DNA from: Verrucomicrobiota bacterium
GTDB lineage: Bacteria > Verrucomicrobiota > Verrucomicrobiia > Opitutales > Opitutaceae
Direction: 5' to 3'
Length of the DNA stretch: 64,000 nucleotides
Assembly (NCBI GenBank): GCA_023428905.1
Contig: JAEYWP010000008.1
Span: forward strand, 248,001-312,000
Position numbers and translations under genes: made by a program. The notes under the pieces were generated by a model that saw only the letters and a program-made list of their open reading frames with translations, did not search any database and was not told where the DNA came from. Positions 24,538-33,365 of the stretch are shown here, piece by piece; position 1 is the first letter of the stretch, and the number at the start of each line of letters is the position of its first letter.

Positions 24538-26175
24538 ATGCCCTCCGAACTTCCTCCCCCGCCTCCCGCGATCGTCCGGCAGGCTGACACGAACACGCGC
24601 ATCCGCCTCAATACCATTGGTTTTCTCCCTACCGGGATCAAGCAGGCCACGGTGGCGGGCAAGGTGAAGGCGTGGCAGGTCGTTGACCTGAAAACAGGGG
24701 CGGTCGCGCTCAAGGGGTCGGACGCACGAGCGTTTACCACCTCGCGGGAGGAAACGGACGAAAAGGTGCACCTGATTGATTTCAGTGCCCTCAGCCAGCC
24801 CGGTGACTACCGCCTGGAGGTCCCCTCCGTGGGATCCTCCGCACCCTTTTCCATCGGGGAAACGATCTGGGCGAAGCCGTACCAGCTGATTGCGCGCGCG
24901 ATGTACCTCTGGCGCTGCGGCACGGCGGTGGAGGGCACCTGGCAGGGACAGACCTATCGCCAGGCTCCGTGCCACCTTCAGGACGGTTACCTCGACGTCG
25001 TGACCGGCACCCATACCCACCGCCCCGGCACGGGCGGATGGCACGACGCCGGCGACTACAACAAATATGTGGTCAACGCAGGCGTCACCGTCGGGCTCAT
25101 GCTCAAGGCGTGGGAACACTTCGGCGACCGTCTCGCCCCGCTCAGCCACGACATTCCCGAGAGCAGCGACACCGTTCCCGACCTGCTCAACGAGGTGCGG
25201 TGGGAGGTCGAGTGGCTCTTCTCCATGCAGGCCGACGACGGCAAGGTGTACCACAAGCTGAGCTCACCGGATTTCCGCTTCTGGGGCCCGGCGGAAAAGG
25301 ATCTCGATCCCCGCTATTTTTCCCCGTGGAGCACGATCGCGACCGCCGACTTTACCGCCATGATGGCCGCGACCGCCCGCCATTGGCGCGCCTTTGATCC
25401 TGCCTTTGCCGACCGCTGCCTCGCGGCGGCCCGCAGGAGTTGGGAGGTGCTCCGCGCCCACCCGCAGCAGATCGACCCAGACCTGTCCGCGTTCAAGACA
25501 GGAGGCTACACCGCCAAGGACGCCTCCCATCGTCTCTGGGCCGCGGCCGAGCTCTGGGAAACCACCGGCGAGGCTGGCTTTCTGCAGGCCCTAGAAAAGG
25601 CAGCGGCCGCCGAGACCTTCACCCCGCAGGGTCCGACCTGGGGCGACGTCCAGGACCTGGCCCTGGCCACCTACCTGCTCTCCTCCCGTCCGGCGCAACG
25701 CGACCCGGCGCTGGTCGCCCGCCTGACCCGCGACCTCCTCGCCGTCACCGATAAAATCATCTCTCTGTCGCAAAAGAGCGGATACGCGCGGCCCCTCGGC
25801 TTTGACCGCAAGTCCTGGTACTGGGGCGCCAACGGGACCGTGGCCGGACAGACCCTCCTCCTGCACCTTGCCGACCGCCTGCAGCCCGATCCAAAATACC
25901 GCCGCACCGCCGAGCACGCGGTCGCCTTTCTCTTCGGGCGCAACTACCATGGACGGTCCTACGTCACCGGTCTGGGCGCCCTGCCCCCGGCACACCCGCA
26001 TGATCGCCGCGGAGAGCCGGCCTGGCCCGGCTACCTCGTCGGTGGGGGCCATCCCGACGGGCGGAGTTGGAAGGACGAGCTTGCCCGCTACGATCTCAAC
26101 GAGATCGCGATCAACTGGAATGGCGCACTCCTTTACGCGGTGGCCGCCTTCACCCCCGCGCCCGACGCAAAATGA
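24538..26175 (+). CDS. GH9 family glycoside hydrolase (endoglucanase-like), apparently not exported
   Basis: 545 residues. An N-terminal Ig-like CelD_N domain ('RIRLNTIGFLPTGIKQATVA', about 20-105) precedes the (alpha/alpha)6 GH9 barrel. Catalytic Asp170 and Asp173 are in 'GGWHDAGDYNKYVVN' and Glu522 in 'DLNEIAINWNGA'. There is no signal peptide, and an in-frame TAG at 24520-24522 rules out a longer start, so it is predicted to be cytoplasmic. GH9 includes endo-glucanases, xyloglucanases and exo-acting intracellular enzymes; with GH31 it could trim imported oligosaccharides. Its stop overlaps the next start (ATGA). Confidence 0.87.
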   Translation: MPSELPPPPPAIVRQADTNTRIRLNTIGFLPTGIKQATVAGKVKAWQVVDLKTGAVALKGSDARAFTTSREETDEKVHLIDFSALSQPGDYRLEVPSVGSSAPFSIGETIWAKPYQLIARAMYLWRCGTAVEGTWQGQTYRQAPCHLQDGYLDVVTGTHTHRPGTGGWHDAGDYNKYVVNAGVTVGLMLKAWEHFGDRLAPLSHDIPESSDTVPDLLNEVRWEVEWLFSMQADDGKVYHKLSSPDFRFWGPAEKDLDPRYFSPWSTIATADFTAMMAATARHWRAFDPAFADRCLAAARRSWEVLRAHPQQIDPDLSAFKTGGYTAKDASHRLWAAAELWETTGEAGFLQALEKAAAAETFTPQGPTWGDVQDLALATYLLSSRPAQRDPALVARLTRDLLAVTDKIISLSQKSGYARPLGFDRKSWYWGANGTVAGQTLLLHLADRLQPDPKYRRTAEHAVAFLFGRNYHGRSYVTGLGALPPAHPHDRRGEPAWPGYLVGGGHPDGRSWKDELARYDLNEIAINWNGALLYAVAAFTPAPDAK

Positions 26176-28601
26176 ACCTCCTGCGCTCCGCCTCGCTTCT
26201 GCTCCTCGCGGTCGTCCCGACCCTGGGGCAACCGGCCTCCCTCGACGACGCCACCCGGGCGGCGCTCGGCATCACGGACGTGAGACGGTCAGCCTGGGCG
26301 GACGCCCCGGCCAGCGGCTGGGATCGGGCGCTGATGACCGGCAGCGGCGAGACCGGGGCGTTGGTGATGGGTCGCCCGTCCGACGAAACCATCATCCTCA
26401 GCCGGGGTGGCCTCTTCCTCCCCCTCCTCCCGCCCCACGCTCCACCGAGCCAGGGTGCCGTCCTCAGGGAGATTCGCAGCATGCTCGCCGCTGGAGACTA
26501 CCAAAGGGCGGCCGACTTTGTTTACGAACGCGCCCAGAAGGAGGGCTACCAGGGTACCCACTGGGTGGACCCCTTCATGCCCGTCTGCTCGCTGCGGCTG
26601 GTCTCGCCGGGAGGCGGTCCCGTGGAAAACTACGTGCGCGCCGTCGACTATGCCACCGGGGTTGTCTCCACCCGCTGGCGCGGCCCCGAGGGGACAACCC
26701 TCCAGCGGGTATTTGCCTCCCGCGCCGACGATGTCGTGGTGGTGGAACTACACCGTGACGGACGCCCGTTCGACGTGGACCTCGGCTTTGTGCAACACGA
26801 CGCGCGTGTGACGCCGGAGGACGACCACCCCGACCCCGCCCACTTCCGACAGGTGACGGCCCGTGCGGCGGGGTCACGCCTCGAATACCGGGCCGACTTC
26901 GCCCGGGCGTGGGAGGGCAGCGCCACCGGCGCCTTCGCCCTGGCGGAGGTAAGCACCGACGGAGGCAAGATCGTGGCGGGGGACGATCGCATCGAGGTGC
27001 GCGGTGCGCGCACCGTGCTCGTGCGCGTCAAGGTCACCGCGCTGACCGGGGCTGACGCCGCCCCCGGCGATCGCCTGGCCCGCGCGCTTGCGGATGCGCC
27101 CCCGAGCTACACCGCGCTCCTCGACCGGCATGTGGCGGTGCACGGGGACATCTTCAAGCGCAGCCGGCTCGATCTCGGCGGCACGGACGCCGATCACCGC
27201 CTCCCCGCCAAGGCACTCTTTGCCCGTTCGCCCCTCGGGTCGCCGCTGCCGGCATTGCTCGAGAAGCAGTATGATGCTTCTCGATACCTGATTCTCTCCA
27301 GCACGGGAAAGGCGTTCCCGCCGACCCTGCAGGGCATCTGGGCCGGCACCTGGCGTCCGCCCTGGTCCTCCGCCTTTACTCACGACGGCAACCTCCCGGT
27401 CGCCGTCATCGGCAACCTGCCAGGCGCGATGCCGGAGTTGATGGAGGGATTTTTCCGCTATCACGAAAACCACCTCGAGGCCTACCGCCGCAACGCCCGG
27501 ACCCTCTTCAACGCCCGCGGCATCGTTGTACCGGCCCACTCCACCAGCCACGGCCTGCACAATCATTTCGGCCCGCGCTGGTGCCTGACCTTCTGGTCGG
27601 CCGGAGCCGGCTGGGTCGCTCACAGTTTCTACGACTACACGCTCTACACCGGCGACCTCGCCTTCCTGCGGGACCGAGCCGTTCCCTTCATGCGGGAGGT
27701 GGCCCTGTTCTACGAGGATCTGCTCGCCGGCATGGAGGGGCCGGACGGGCGCACCGTGTTCTCCCCCTCGTATTCACCGGAGAACGACCCGGCGAACACC
27801 GGCTCGCAGGCGACGATCAACGCCACGATGGACATGGTGGTGTGCCGCGAGGTGCTCTCGAACCTGGTCTCCGCCTGTGAACGGCTCGGGCTGGACGAGC
27901 CGTCCCTGCCCCGCTGGCGGGCAATGCTCGCGAAACTCCCCGACTATCGCATCAACGCGGAGGGTGCGGTCGCGGAGTGGATCAGCCCTTCACTGGAGGA
28001 CAACCACGCCCACCGTCACGTCTCCCACCTGTACGAGCTGTACGACGGGTTGCGCGACACGCTCGCCGCCGATCCCGCGCTGGTCGAGGCATTCAAGGTG
28101 GCGGTGCAGAAGCGGACGGCATGGCGGCGCCAGATCGGCGGCGGCGAGATGGCCTTTGGCCAGGCCCAGATGGGCGCGGTGGCGGCCAGCCTGCGCCTGC
28201 CGGAGATCGCCTTCGAAAACCTGGATATGTTGTCCAACTGGTTCTGGTTTCCGGAGTCGTTGATGACGACCCACAACCCGCAGTCACTCTTCAACACCGA
28301 CATCGCCGGCGGCATTCCCCAGCTCGTCATCCTGATGCTGGTCGACGCCCAGCCGGGCTGGGTAGAACTCCTGCCGGCGCTACCCGCCCAGTGGCCGAGC
28401 GGCCGCATCGAGGGTGCGCGCTTGCGCGGCCAGATTGAGGTGACAGAACTCGCCTGGACCCAGGACTCCGTGAAGGCGACTCTCCGCTCCGCCATCGACC
28501 AGACGGTCGAGGTTCGCCTGCGGGAGCCCGCCCTCCGCCGCCCCGTCGCGTTGAAGGCGGGCGAACCGCTGACGGTGGAAATGCCACGCGTGGCTCGGTG
28601 A
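26172..28601 (+). CDS. GH95-like glycoside hydrolase (alpha-L-fucosidase family)
   Basis: 809 residues from the ATG at 26172, which overlaps the GH9 stop; a signal peptide follows (NLLRSASLLLLAVVPTLGQ). The N-terminal domain 'ALMTGSGETGALVMGRPSDE' and the barrel blocks 'LQGIWAGTWRPPWSSAFTHD', 'TVFSPSYSPENDP' (likely catalytic Glu) and 'DNHAHRHVSHLYELYDG' match GH95, which contains alpha-1,2-L-fucosidases and some alpha-L-galactosidases. In place of the usual Asn-x-Asn-containing stretch it reads 'THDGNLPVAVIGNLPGAMPE', so the active site is divergent. The neighbours suggest it removes the terminal fucose of xyloglucan, but another alpha-1,2-linked sugar is possible. Confidence 0.75.
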   Translation: MNLLRSASLLLLAVVPTLGQPASLDDATRAALGITDVRRSAWADAPASGWDRALMTGSGETGALVMGRPSDETIILSRGGLFLPLLPPHAPPSQGAVLREIRSMLAAGDYQRAADFVYERAQKEGYQGTHWVDPFMPVCSLRLVSPGGGPVENYVRAVDYATGVVSTRWRGPEGTTLQRVFASRADDVVVVELHRDGRPFDVDLGFVQHDARVTPEDDHPDPAHFRQVTARAAGSRLEYRADFARAWEGSATGAFALAEVSTDGGKIVAGDDRIEVRGARTVLVRVKVTALTGADAAPGDRLARALADAPPSYTALLDRHVAVHGDIFKRSRLDLGGTDADHRLPAKALFARSPLGSPLPALLEKQYDASRYLILSSTGKAFPPTLQGIWAGTWRPPWSSAFTHDGNLPVAVIGNLPGAMPELMEGFFRYHENHLEAYRRNARTLFNARGIVVPAHSTSHGLHNHFGPRWCLTFWSAGAGWVAHSFYDYTLYTGDLAFLRDRAVPFMREVALFYEDLLAGMEGPDGRTVFSPSYSPENDPANTGSQATINATMDMVVCREVLSNLVSACERLGLDEPSLPRWRAMLAKLPDYRINAEGAVAEWISPSLEDNHAHRHVSHLYELYDGLRDTLAADPALVEAFKVAVQKRTAWRRQIGGGEMAFGQAQMGAVAASLRLPEIAFENLDMLSNWFWFPESLMTTHNPQSLFNTDIAGGIPQLVILMLVDAQPGWVELLPALPAQWPSGRIEGARLRGQIEVTELAWTQDSVKATLRSAIDQTVEVRLREPALRRPVALKAGEPLTVEMPRVAR

Positions 28602-28706
28602 GACGAAGCGCCGGCGTCGCCTTGGGTGCGGCCGCTGCCCCGGGCGGGCGGCACGTGGTGCAGATGCCCGGTTGACTCTCGGGCAGACGGGGTTCCCCGT
28701 TCTGGC

Positions 28707-30950
28707 ATGCACTTCCGCACACCCCTGCTCTGTGCCTCTCTTCTCGGCGTCGTGACCGCATTCGGTCAGGCGCCCGCGACGACCGCTCCACGGTTTTCGG
28801 CCGATCCGGCGATCGAGGCAAATGTGACGGCGCTCCTCGCCCGGATGACGCTGGAGGAAAAGGTCGGGCAGCTGGCCCAGTTTTCCTCCCAGCAGTTTGC
28901 CACCGGCCCGGCGGCCCCGGCGGACGTCCTGGCCGAGATCAAGGCGGGGCGGGTCGGCAGCATGCTCAACGTGGTCGGTGCCGACTACGTCCGGCGCATG
29001 CAGACGGTGGCGTTGAAGGAGACGCGCCTGGGGATCCCACTGCTTTTTGGATACGATGTGATCCACGGTTACCGCACCATCTTCCCGATCCCCTTGGCGC
29101 AGTCCGCGTCCTGGGACCTCGAGGCAATGGAGCAGGCGGAGCGGGTGGCTGCGATCGAAGCGTCGGCGGCGGGAGTGCACTGGACATTCGCGCCCATGAT
29201 GGACATCGCGCGGGACCCGCGCTGGGGACGCATCGCTGAGGGTTCGGGGGAGGACACCTTCCTCGGCTCGCAGATTGCCGCCGCCAGAGTGCGCGGTTTC
29301 CAGGGTGATTTGTCCCGGCCCGACATGATCCTCGCCTGCGCCAAACACTTCGCCGCCTACGGCGCCGTCCAGGCCGGGCGCGACTACCACACCACGGATG
29401 TTCCGGTGCGCACCCTGCGCGAGGTTTACCTGCCCCCCTTCAAGGCGGCAGTGGACGTCGGCGTGGCCACCGTTATGGCCGCGTTCAACGACATCGACGG
29501 CGTACCGGCTTCGGGCAACCCGTTCCTCTTCGACCAGGTGTTGCGCAAGGAGTGGGGTTTCGACGGCTTCGTGGTATCCGACTGGACCTCGATCCGCGAG
29601 CTGATCAACCACAGTTTTGCGGAGGACGACCGCGAGGCCGGCCTGAAGGCGTTCACCGCCGGCGTGGACATGGATATGGAGAGTCGGATTTTTTATCCCC
29701 AGCTGGTGCAGCTCGTAAAGGAGGGGCGTGTCTCCGAAGAGCAGGTGGAACGCTCCGCCGGGCGGATTCTCGCGGCCAAACACGCACTGGGACTTTTCGA
29801 GGATCCCTACCGCGCCACCACGGTGGAGCGGGAGAAAGCGAATACGATGCGGCCGGAGTTTCTCGACGCGGCGCAAGCGCTCGCACGGAGCAGCTTTGTT
29901 CTCCTGAAGAACAAGGGCGGGGCGCTGCCGCTCAAAGCCGACGCCCGCGTGGCCGTGATTGGTCCTTTCGCGCGTGCGACCCAGGACCTGCTCGGCTCCT
30001 GGCCAGGCCAGGGGCGAAAGGAACAGGTGGATACGATCGAGACGGAACTGCAGCGGGTGCTGGGGAAGGATCGTCTCTCCTTTGTGGCGGGTGCAGACCC
30101 TAAGAGCGACGACCGCTCGGGCTTCGAAGCGGCACGCCGCGCCGCGGAGAAAGCAGACGTGGTCCTGGCCATCCTCGGTGAAACCCAGGAGATGAGCGGC
30201 GAGGGCAACAACCGGACGCAGCTCGGCCTTCCCGGCGGTCAGCAGGCCCTGCTGGAAGAACTCGCGAAGACGAAGAAACCCGTGGTGCTGCTCCTCGTGA
30301 CAGGCCGCCCGCTCGTCCTGACCGAGGTCCTTCCCCTCGTCGATTCGCTCCTGGTCGTCTGGCAGCCCGGCACCCGTGGTGCGGCCGCGATCACGGAGGT
30401 CGTGACGGGCAAATACTCGCCGTCAGGCAAGCTGACCGCGACCTTTCCGCGCTCGGTCGGGCAGATCCCGATCTTCTACAATGCCAAACCCACCGGTCGC
30501 CCGCAGCCCGAGGGCAAGCGCGAGCAGTACAAGACCAACTACCTGGACTCACCGAACGAGCCGTTGTTTCCTTTTGGATACGGGCTTAGCTACACCACCT
30601 TCCGCTACGACGGCCTGCGCCTGAGCGGTCGGGAGCTGCGGGCGGACGGCACCCTCTCGGTGACGGTAACCCTCACCAACACGGGCGAGCGCGACGGCAT
30701 CGAGATCGCCCAGCTCTACGTGCGCGACCTGGCTGGCTCCGTCACTCGCCCCGTGCGCGAGCTGAAGGGTTTCCAGCGAGTCGCCCTGAAGACGGGCGAG
30801 AGCCGGGAGCTGACGTTCACACTCAAGCCCGAGGATCTCGCCTTCTGGCGCGCGGACATGACCTTCGGACCCGAAGCGGGCGCGTTTGAGGTGTACGTGG
30901 GCGGCGACTCCGACACGCGGCTGAAGGAGCGCTTCACCCTGTCATTGTAG
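28707..30950 (+). CDS. bglX: GH3 beta-glucosidase (BglX-like)
   Basis: 747 residues from the ATG at 28707, which precedes a signal peptide (about 1-21). Domains: GH3 barrel (about 40-350), GH3 C-terminal domain (about 395-610) and FnIII-like domain (about 670-740). The nucleophile Asp292 is in 'GFDGFVVSDWTSI'; 'RDPRWGRIAEGSGEDTFLG' and 'KHFAAYGAVQAGRDYHTTD' are the substrate-binding signatures of periplasmic BglX enzymes. It releases glucose from cello- or xyloglucan-derived oligosaccharides. It follows GH95 after 105 bases in the same direction and ends the locus, facing the SRAP gene. Confidence 0.92.
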   Translation: MHFRTPLLCASLLGVVTAFGQAPATTAPRFSADPAIEANVTALLARMTLEEKVGQLAQFSSQQFATGPAAPADVLAEIKAGRVGSMLNVVGADYVRRMQTVALKETRLGIPLLFGYDVIHGYRTIFPIPLAQSASWDLEAMEQAERVAAIEASAAGVHWTFAPMMDIARDPRWGRIAEGSGEDTFLGSQIAAARVRGFQGDLSRPDMILACAKHFAAYGAVQAGRDYHTTDVPVRTLREVYLPPFKAAVDVGVATVMAAFNDIDGVPASGNPFLFDQVLRKEWGFDGFVVSDWTSIRELINHSFAEDDREAGLKAFTAGVDMDMESRIFYPQLVQLVKEGRVSEEQVERSAGRILAAKHALGLFEDPYRATTVEREKANTMRPEFLDAAQALARSSFVLLKNKGGALPLKADARVAVIGPFARATQDLLGSWPGQGRKEQVDTIETELQRVLGKDRLSFVAGADPKSDDRSGFEAARRAAEKADVVLAILGETQEMSGEGNNRTQLGLPGGQQALLEELAKTKKPVVLLLVTGRPLVLTEVLPLVDSLLVVWQPGTRGAAAITEVVTGKYSPSGKLTATFPRSVGQIPIFYNAKPTGRPQPEGKREQYKTNYLDSPNEPLFPFGYGLSYTTFRYDGLRLSGRELRADGTLSVTVTLTNTGERDGIEIAQLYVRDLAGSVTRPVRELKGFQRVALKTGESRELTFTLKPEDLAFWRADMTFGPEAGAFEVYVGGDSDTRLKERFTLSL

Positions 30951-30969
30951 GCTCACCGGACGGGAGTCC

Positions 30970-31713
30970 TCAGAACAAGCCGAGCTGCTCGGGTCCCTCC
31001 GCGTCCCTTGGTTTCCCTTGCGGCTCCGCCGGCGGCGGAGCCCAGAGGGCTTCGCCCTCGTTGCGGATGTTGTTCACCGCGGCGCCAACCGGCTGCGCGG
31101 TCATCGCCTCCGCTGGAAAGGATTTGATCAGAGCCTGGGCCTGCGCAGCGCCCTCCGCCCCGATCCAGGCCTCCGCCTCGGCCTCCCCCAGCATCACCGG
31201 CATGCGATCGTGGATACGGCTGAGCAGGGCATTGGGCGCGGTGGTGATCACGACGCACGTATCCACCCCGCCCGGCACCGGCTCCCAGATCCCTGCGAGA
31301 AAAAAGGGCTCACCGCCCGCGCGGCGGAACAGATGGGGCTGGGGGGTGCCCGCCTTGCGGTCCCACTCATAAAAACCGCTCGCCGGGATGGCGCAGCGCC
31401 GGTGCCGGAACGCGTCGCGGAAACTCGGGCGGCGGGTGAGCGTCTCGCCACGCGCGTTGATCAGGAAGTTCGTCTTGCCCGGCGCCACCGGCGAAGGCAC
31501 CCGCATGCCCCAGTGCAGGGTATCCGCCACCCTGGCGGAGGGGGCGCCCCCGTCCCCGGCACCTTCCGGCGCGCGCCGCACCGCGAGGATGCGCTGCCCC
31601 GGGCCGATGTTGAAGCGGCTCTCTGTCACCACCAGCGAATACAACGATTCGAGGTGCAGGCGCTTCATCAGCTCCTTGATGTCCGGGCGCAGAAGGACGT
31701 AGCGACCGCACAT
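30970..31713 (-). CDS. yedK: SOS response-associated peptidase (SRAP/YedK/HMCES)
   Basis: 247 residues beginning MCGRY, which exposes catalytic Cys2 after Met removal. The other key residues are visible: Asn86 in 'FLINARGETL', Glu116 in 'SGFYEWDRK' and His168 in 'SRIHDRMPVML'. The family shields abasic sites in single-stranded DNA by forming a thiazolidine crosslink through Cys2. It is convergent with the GH3 gene (19 bases apart) and lies just downstream of prmB on the same strand. Confidence 0.92.
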   Translation of the reverse strand: MCGRYVLLRPDIKELMKRLHLESLYSLVVTESRFNIGPGQRILAVRRAPEGAGDGGAPSARVADTLHWGMRVPSPVAPGKTNFLINARGETLTRRPSFRDAFRHRRCAIPASGFYEWDRKAGTPQPHLFRRAGGEPFFLAGIWEPVPGGVDTCVVITTAPNALLSRIHDRMPVMLGEAEAEAWIGAEGAAQAQALIKSFPAEAMTAQPVGAAVNNIRNEGEALWAPPPAEPQGKPRDAEGPEQLGLF

Positions 31714-31722
31714 GACGCTGCC

Positions 31723-32703
31723 TTAGGTCGAGGCGCGGGCTCTCCGGCGTGTTGCCGGCCCCTCCGGACGCCAGGAACGGAGCTTTCGCTCGCCGATCAC
31801 GCAGACACAATCGCTCCCGTCGGCGGTGCGGAGCCATTTGGGCTGCAAGGCGGCGAACTCCCGGTTCATCACCTTCTGCAGCCCGCCCACCTCGATCAGG
31901 ACAATACCGTCCGGCTGGAGCCGCTCCCGCGCCTGCAGCAGGAGCCGGCGAATGATGTCGAGACCATCGGCCCCGCCGTCGAGCGACATGCGCGGCTCGC
32001 GGTGAAACTCCTCCGGCATCGCGTCGACGTGGCTGGTCGGCTCGTAGGGCGGGTTGCTGAGGATGACATCATAGGTCCTCGGCGGCACCGCCTCAAAAAC
32101 ATCGCTGTGGTGCAGGGTCACGCGTCCCTCCAGCCCGTGCTCCGCCACGTTGATCCTGGCCACGGCGAGCGCGTCGGTTGACAGGTCGATCGCGTCTACC
32201 GCCGCCTTGGGAAAATGATGGGCGAGGAGGATGGCGAGGCAGCCCGACCCGGTGCAGACGTCGACCACCCGCCTCACCTTTGCGGGCTCCGCCAGCCAGC
32301 GGTCCAGTTCTCCGGGGATGATCTCGAGGAAGTACGAGCGTGGGATGATCACCCGCTCGTCGACGTAAAAGCGGTGTTCGCCGAGGAAGGCCTCGCGCGT
32401 GAGGTAGGCGGCGGGGACGCGGTCCTGAATCCGCCGCTCGAATACGCGGCGCACCTTTGCCTGCTGCGCGGCGGTGAGCGTCTGCTCCAGGACGGACGGG
32501 CCGCTGTCGAGGGGAAGATCGAGGGTCCGCAGCAGCAGGTACAGCGCTTCGTCGTGAGCGCTTCCCGCCACCTGGCCCAGGGCCACCCCGCCCTGCTCGT
32601 AGGCTGCAACCGCATGCTCGAGCCACGCCCCCACGGTGGGCGGCGCCAGGGGCTTCGCCTTGGGGCGGACGGGCCGCCGGGAAGTTCCAGGACGCTTGGG
32701 CAC
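31723..32703 (-). CDS. prmB: Protein-(glutamine-N5) methyltransferase PrmB
   Basis: 326 residues from a GTG at 32703, placed two bases after the stop of the site-2 protease gene; the frame is open to 32823. The SAM site 'VVDVCTGSGCLAILLAHHFP' is at about 147-166 and the catalytic NPPY at 217-220. The N-terminal helical domain includes 'LEHAVAAYEQGGVALGQ' and 'IPRSYFLEIIPGEL', which separate PrmB from PrmC/HemK. It methylates a glutamine in ribosomal protein L3. An Arg/Lys-rich N-terminal tail of about 20 residues is an addition. Confidence 0.9.
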   Translation of the reverse strand: MPKRPGTSRRPVRPKAKPLAPPTVGAWLEHAVAAYEQGGVALGQVAGSAHDEALYLLLRTLDLPLDSGPSVLEQTLTAAQQAKVRRVFERRIQDRVPAAYLTREAFLGEHRFYVDERVIIPRSYFLEIIPGELDRWLAEPAKVRRVVDVCTGSGCLAILLAHHFPKAAVDAIDLSTDALAVARINVAEHGLEGRVTLHHSDVFEAVPPRTYDVILSNPPYEPTSHVDAMPEEFHREPRMSLDGGADGLDIIRRLLLQARERLQPDGIVLIEVGGLQKVMNREFAALQPKWLRTADGSDCVCVIGERKLRSWRPEGPATRRRARAST

Positions 32704-32705
32704 CG

Positions 32706-33359
32706 TCAGGTCAGGAGTTGGTGCAGCGCCGCGAAGGGGACAAGCACCAGACCGATCAGAAACGAGAGGATTCCCCGGAAAGCGGGGATGTTGACGAGGA
32801 CAAGGAGGAGGATGCCGCCCCACTGGGCGAAACGGATGTAGGTCTCCTCGCTCATGCCGAACCAGTACATCAGGAACTTGGACCCATCGAGCGGGGGAAT
32901 GGGCAGTAGGTTAAATACGCAGAGGCTGACGTTGATGATCAGAACTTTTGCGAGCAGCGGCTCCAAAGTGGGAACGGAGCGAACCGCGATCGCCATGGCC
33001 AGGACGGCGAACAGGGCGAGGGCGATGTTCATGCCCGGGCCAGCGAGCGTGACCCACGCCTGGTCGGCTTTGCGGTTCCGGAAGTTGTTCGGGTTGGTGT
33101 AAACCGGCTTGGCCCAACCGATCATCCCGAAGCTGCCAAAAAAGCCTAAGGCACCCAGCAGCGGAATCAGCAGGGTGCCAATCAGATCGATGTGGCTGAA
33201 CGGATTGAGGGTCACGCGCCCTTCGGAACGTGGGGTGTGGTCTCCCAGGCGGTCGGCGACGATGGCATGGCCCCACTCGTGAACCGTCAGGCTCACGATC
33301 ACGATGAGCACGTCGAGAAGGGCCGTGCGGAGCGTGCCGGCGTCGATGCCAAAATCCAT
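32706..33359 (-). CDS. Site-2 protease family (M50) membrane metallopeptidase
   Basis: 217 residues with five to six hydrophobic segments. The zinc motif HEWGH is at 27-31 ('SLTVHEWGHAIVADRLG'), and the third ligand is in 'NLLPIPPLDGSKFL'. The short length without PDZ domain puts it in the minimal rhomboid-like/SpoIVFB-type group of M50 proteins common in many phyla. The substrate is unknown. It lies six bases downstream of the TPR gene and two bases before prmB, so the three are one minus-strand operon. Confidence 0.9.
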   Translation of the reverse strand: MDFGIDAGTLRTALLDVLIVIVSLTVHEWGHAIVADRLGDHTPRSEGRVTLNPFSHIDLIGTLLIPLLGALGFFGSFGMIGWAKPVYTNPNNFRNRKADQAWVTLAGPGMNIALALFAVLAMAIAVRSVPTLEPLLAKVLIINVSLCVFNLLPIPPLDGSKFLMYWFGMSEETYIRFAQWGGILLLVLVNIPAFRGILSFLIGLVLVPFAALHQLLT

Positions 33360-33365
33360 TTGCGG

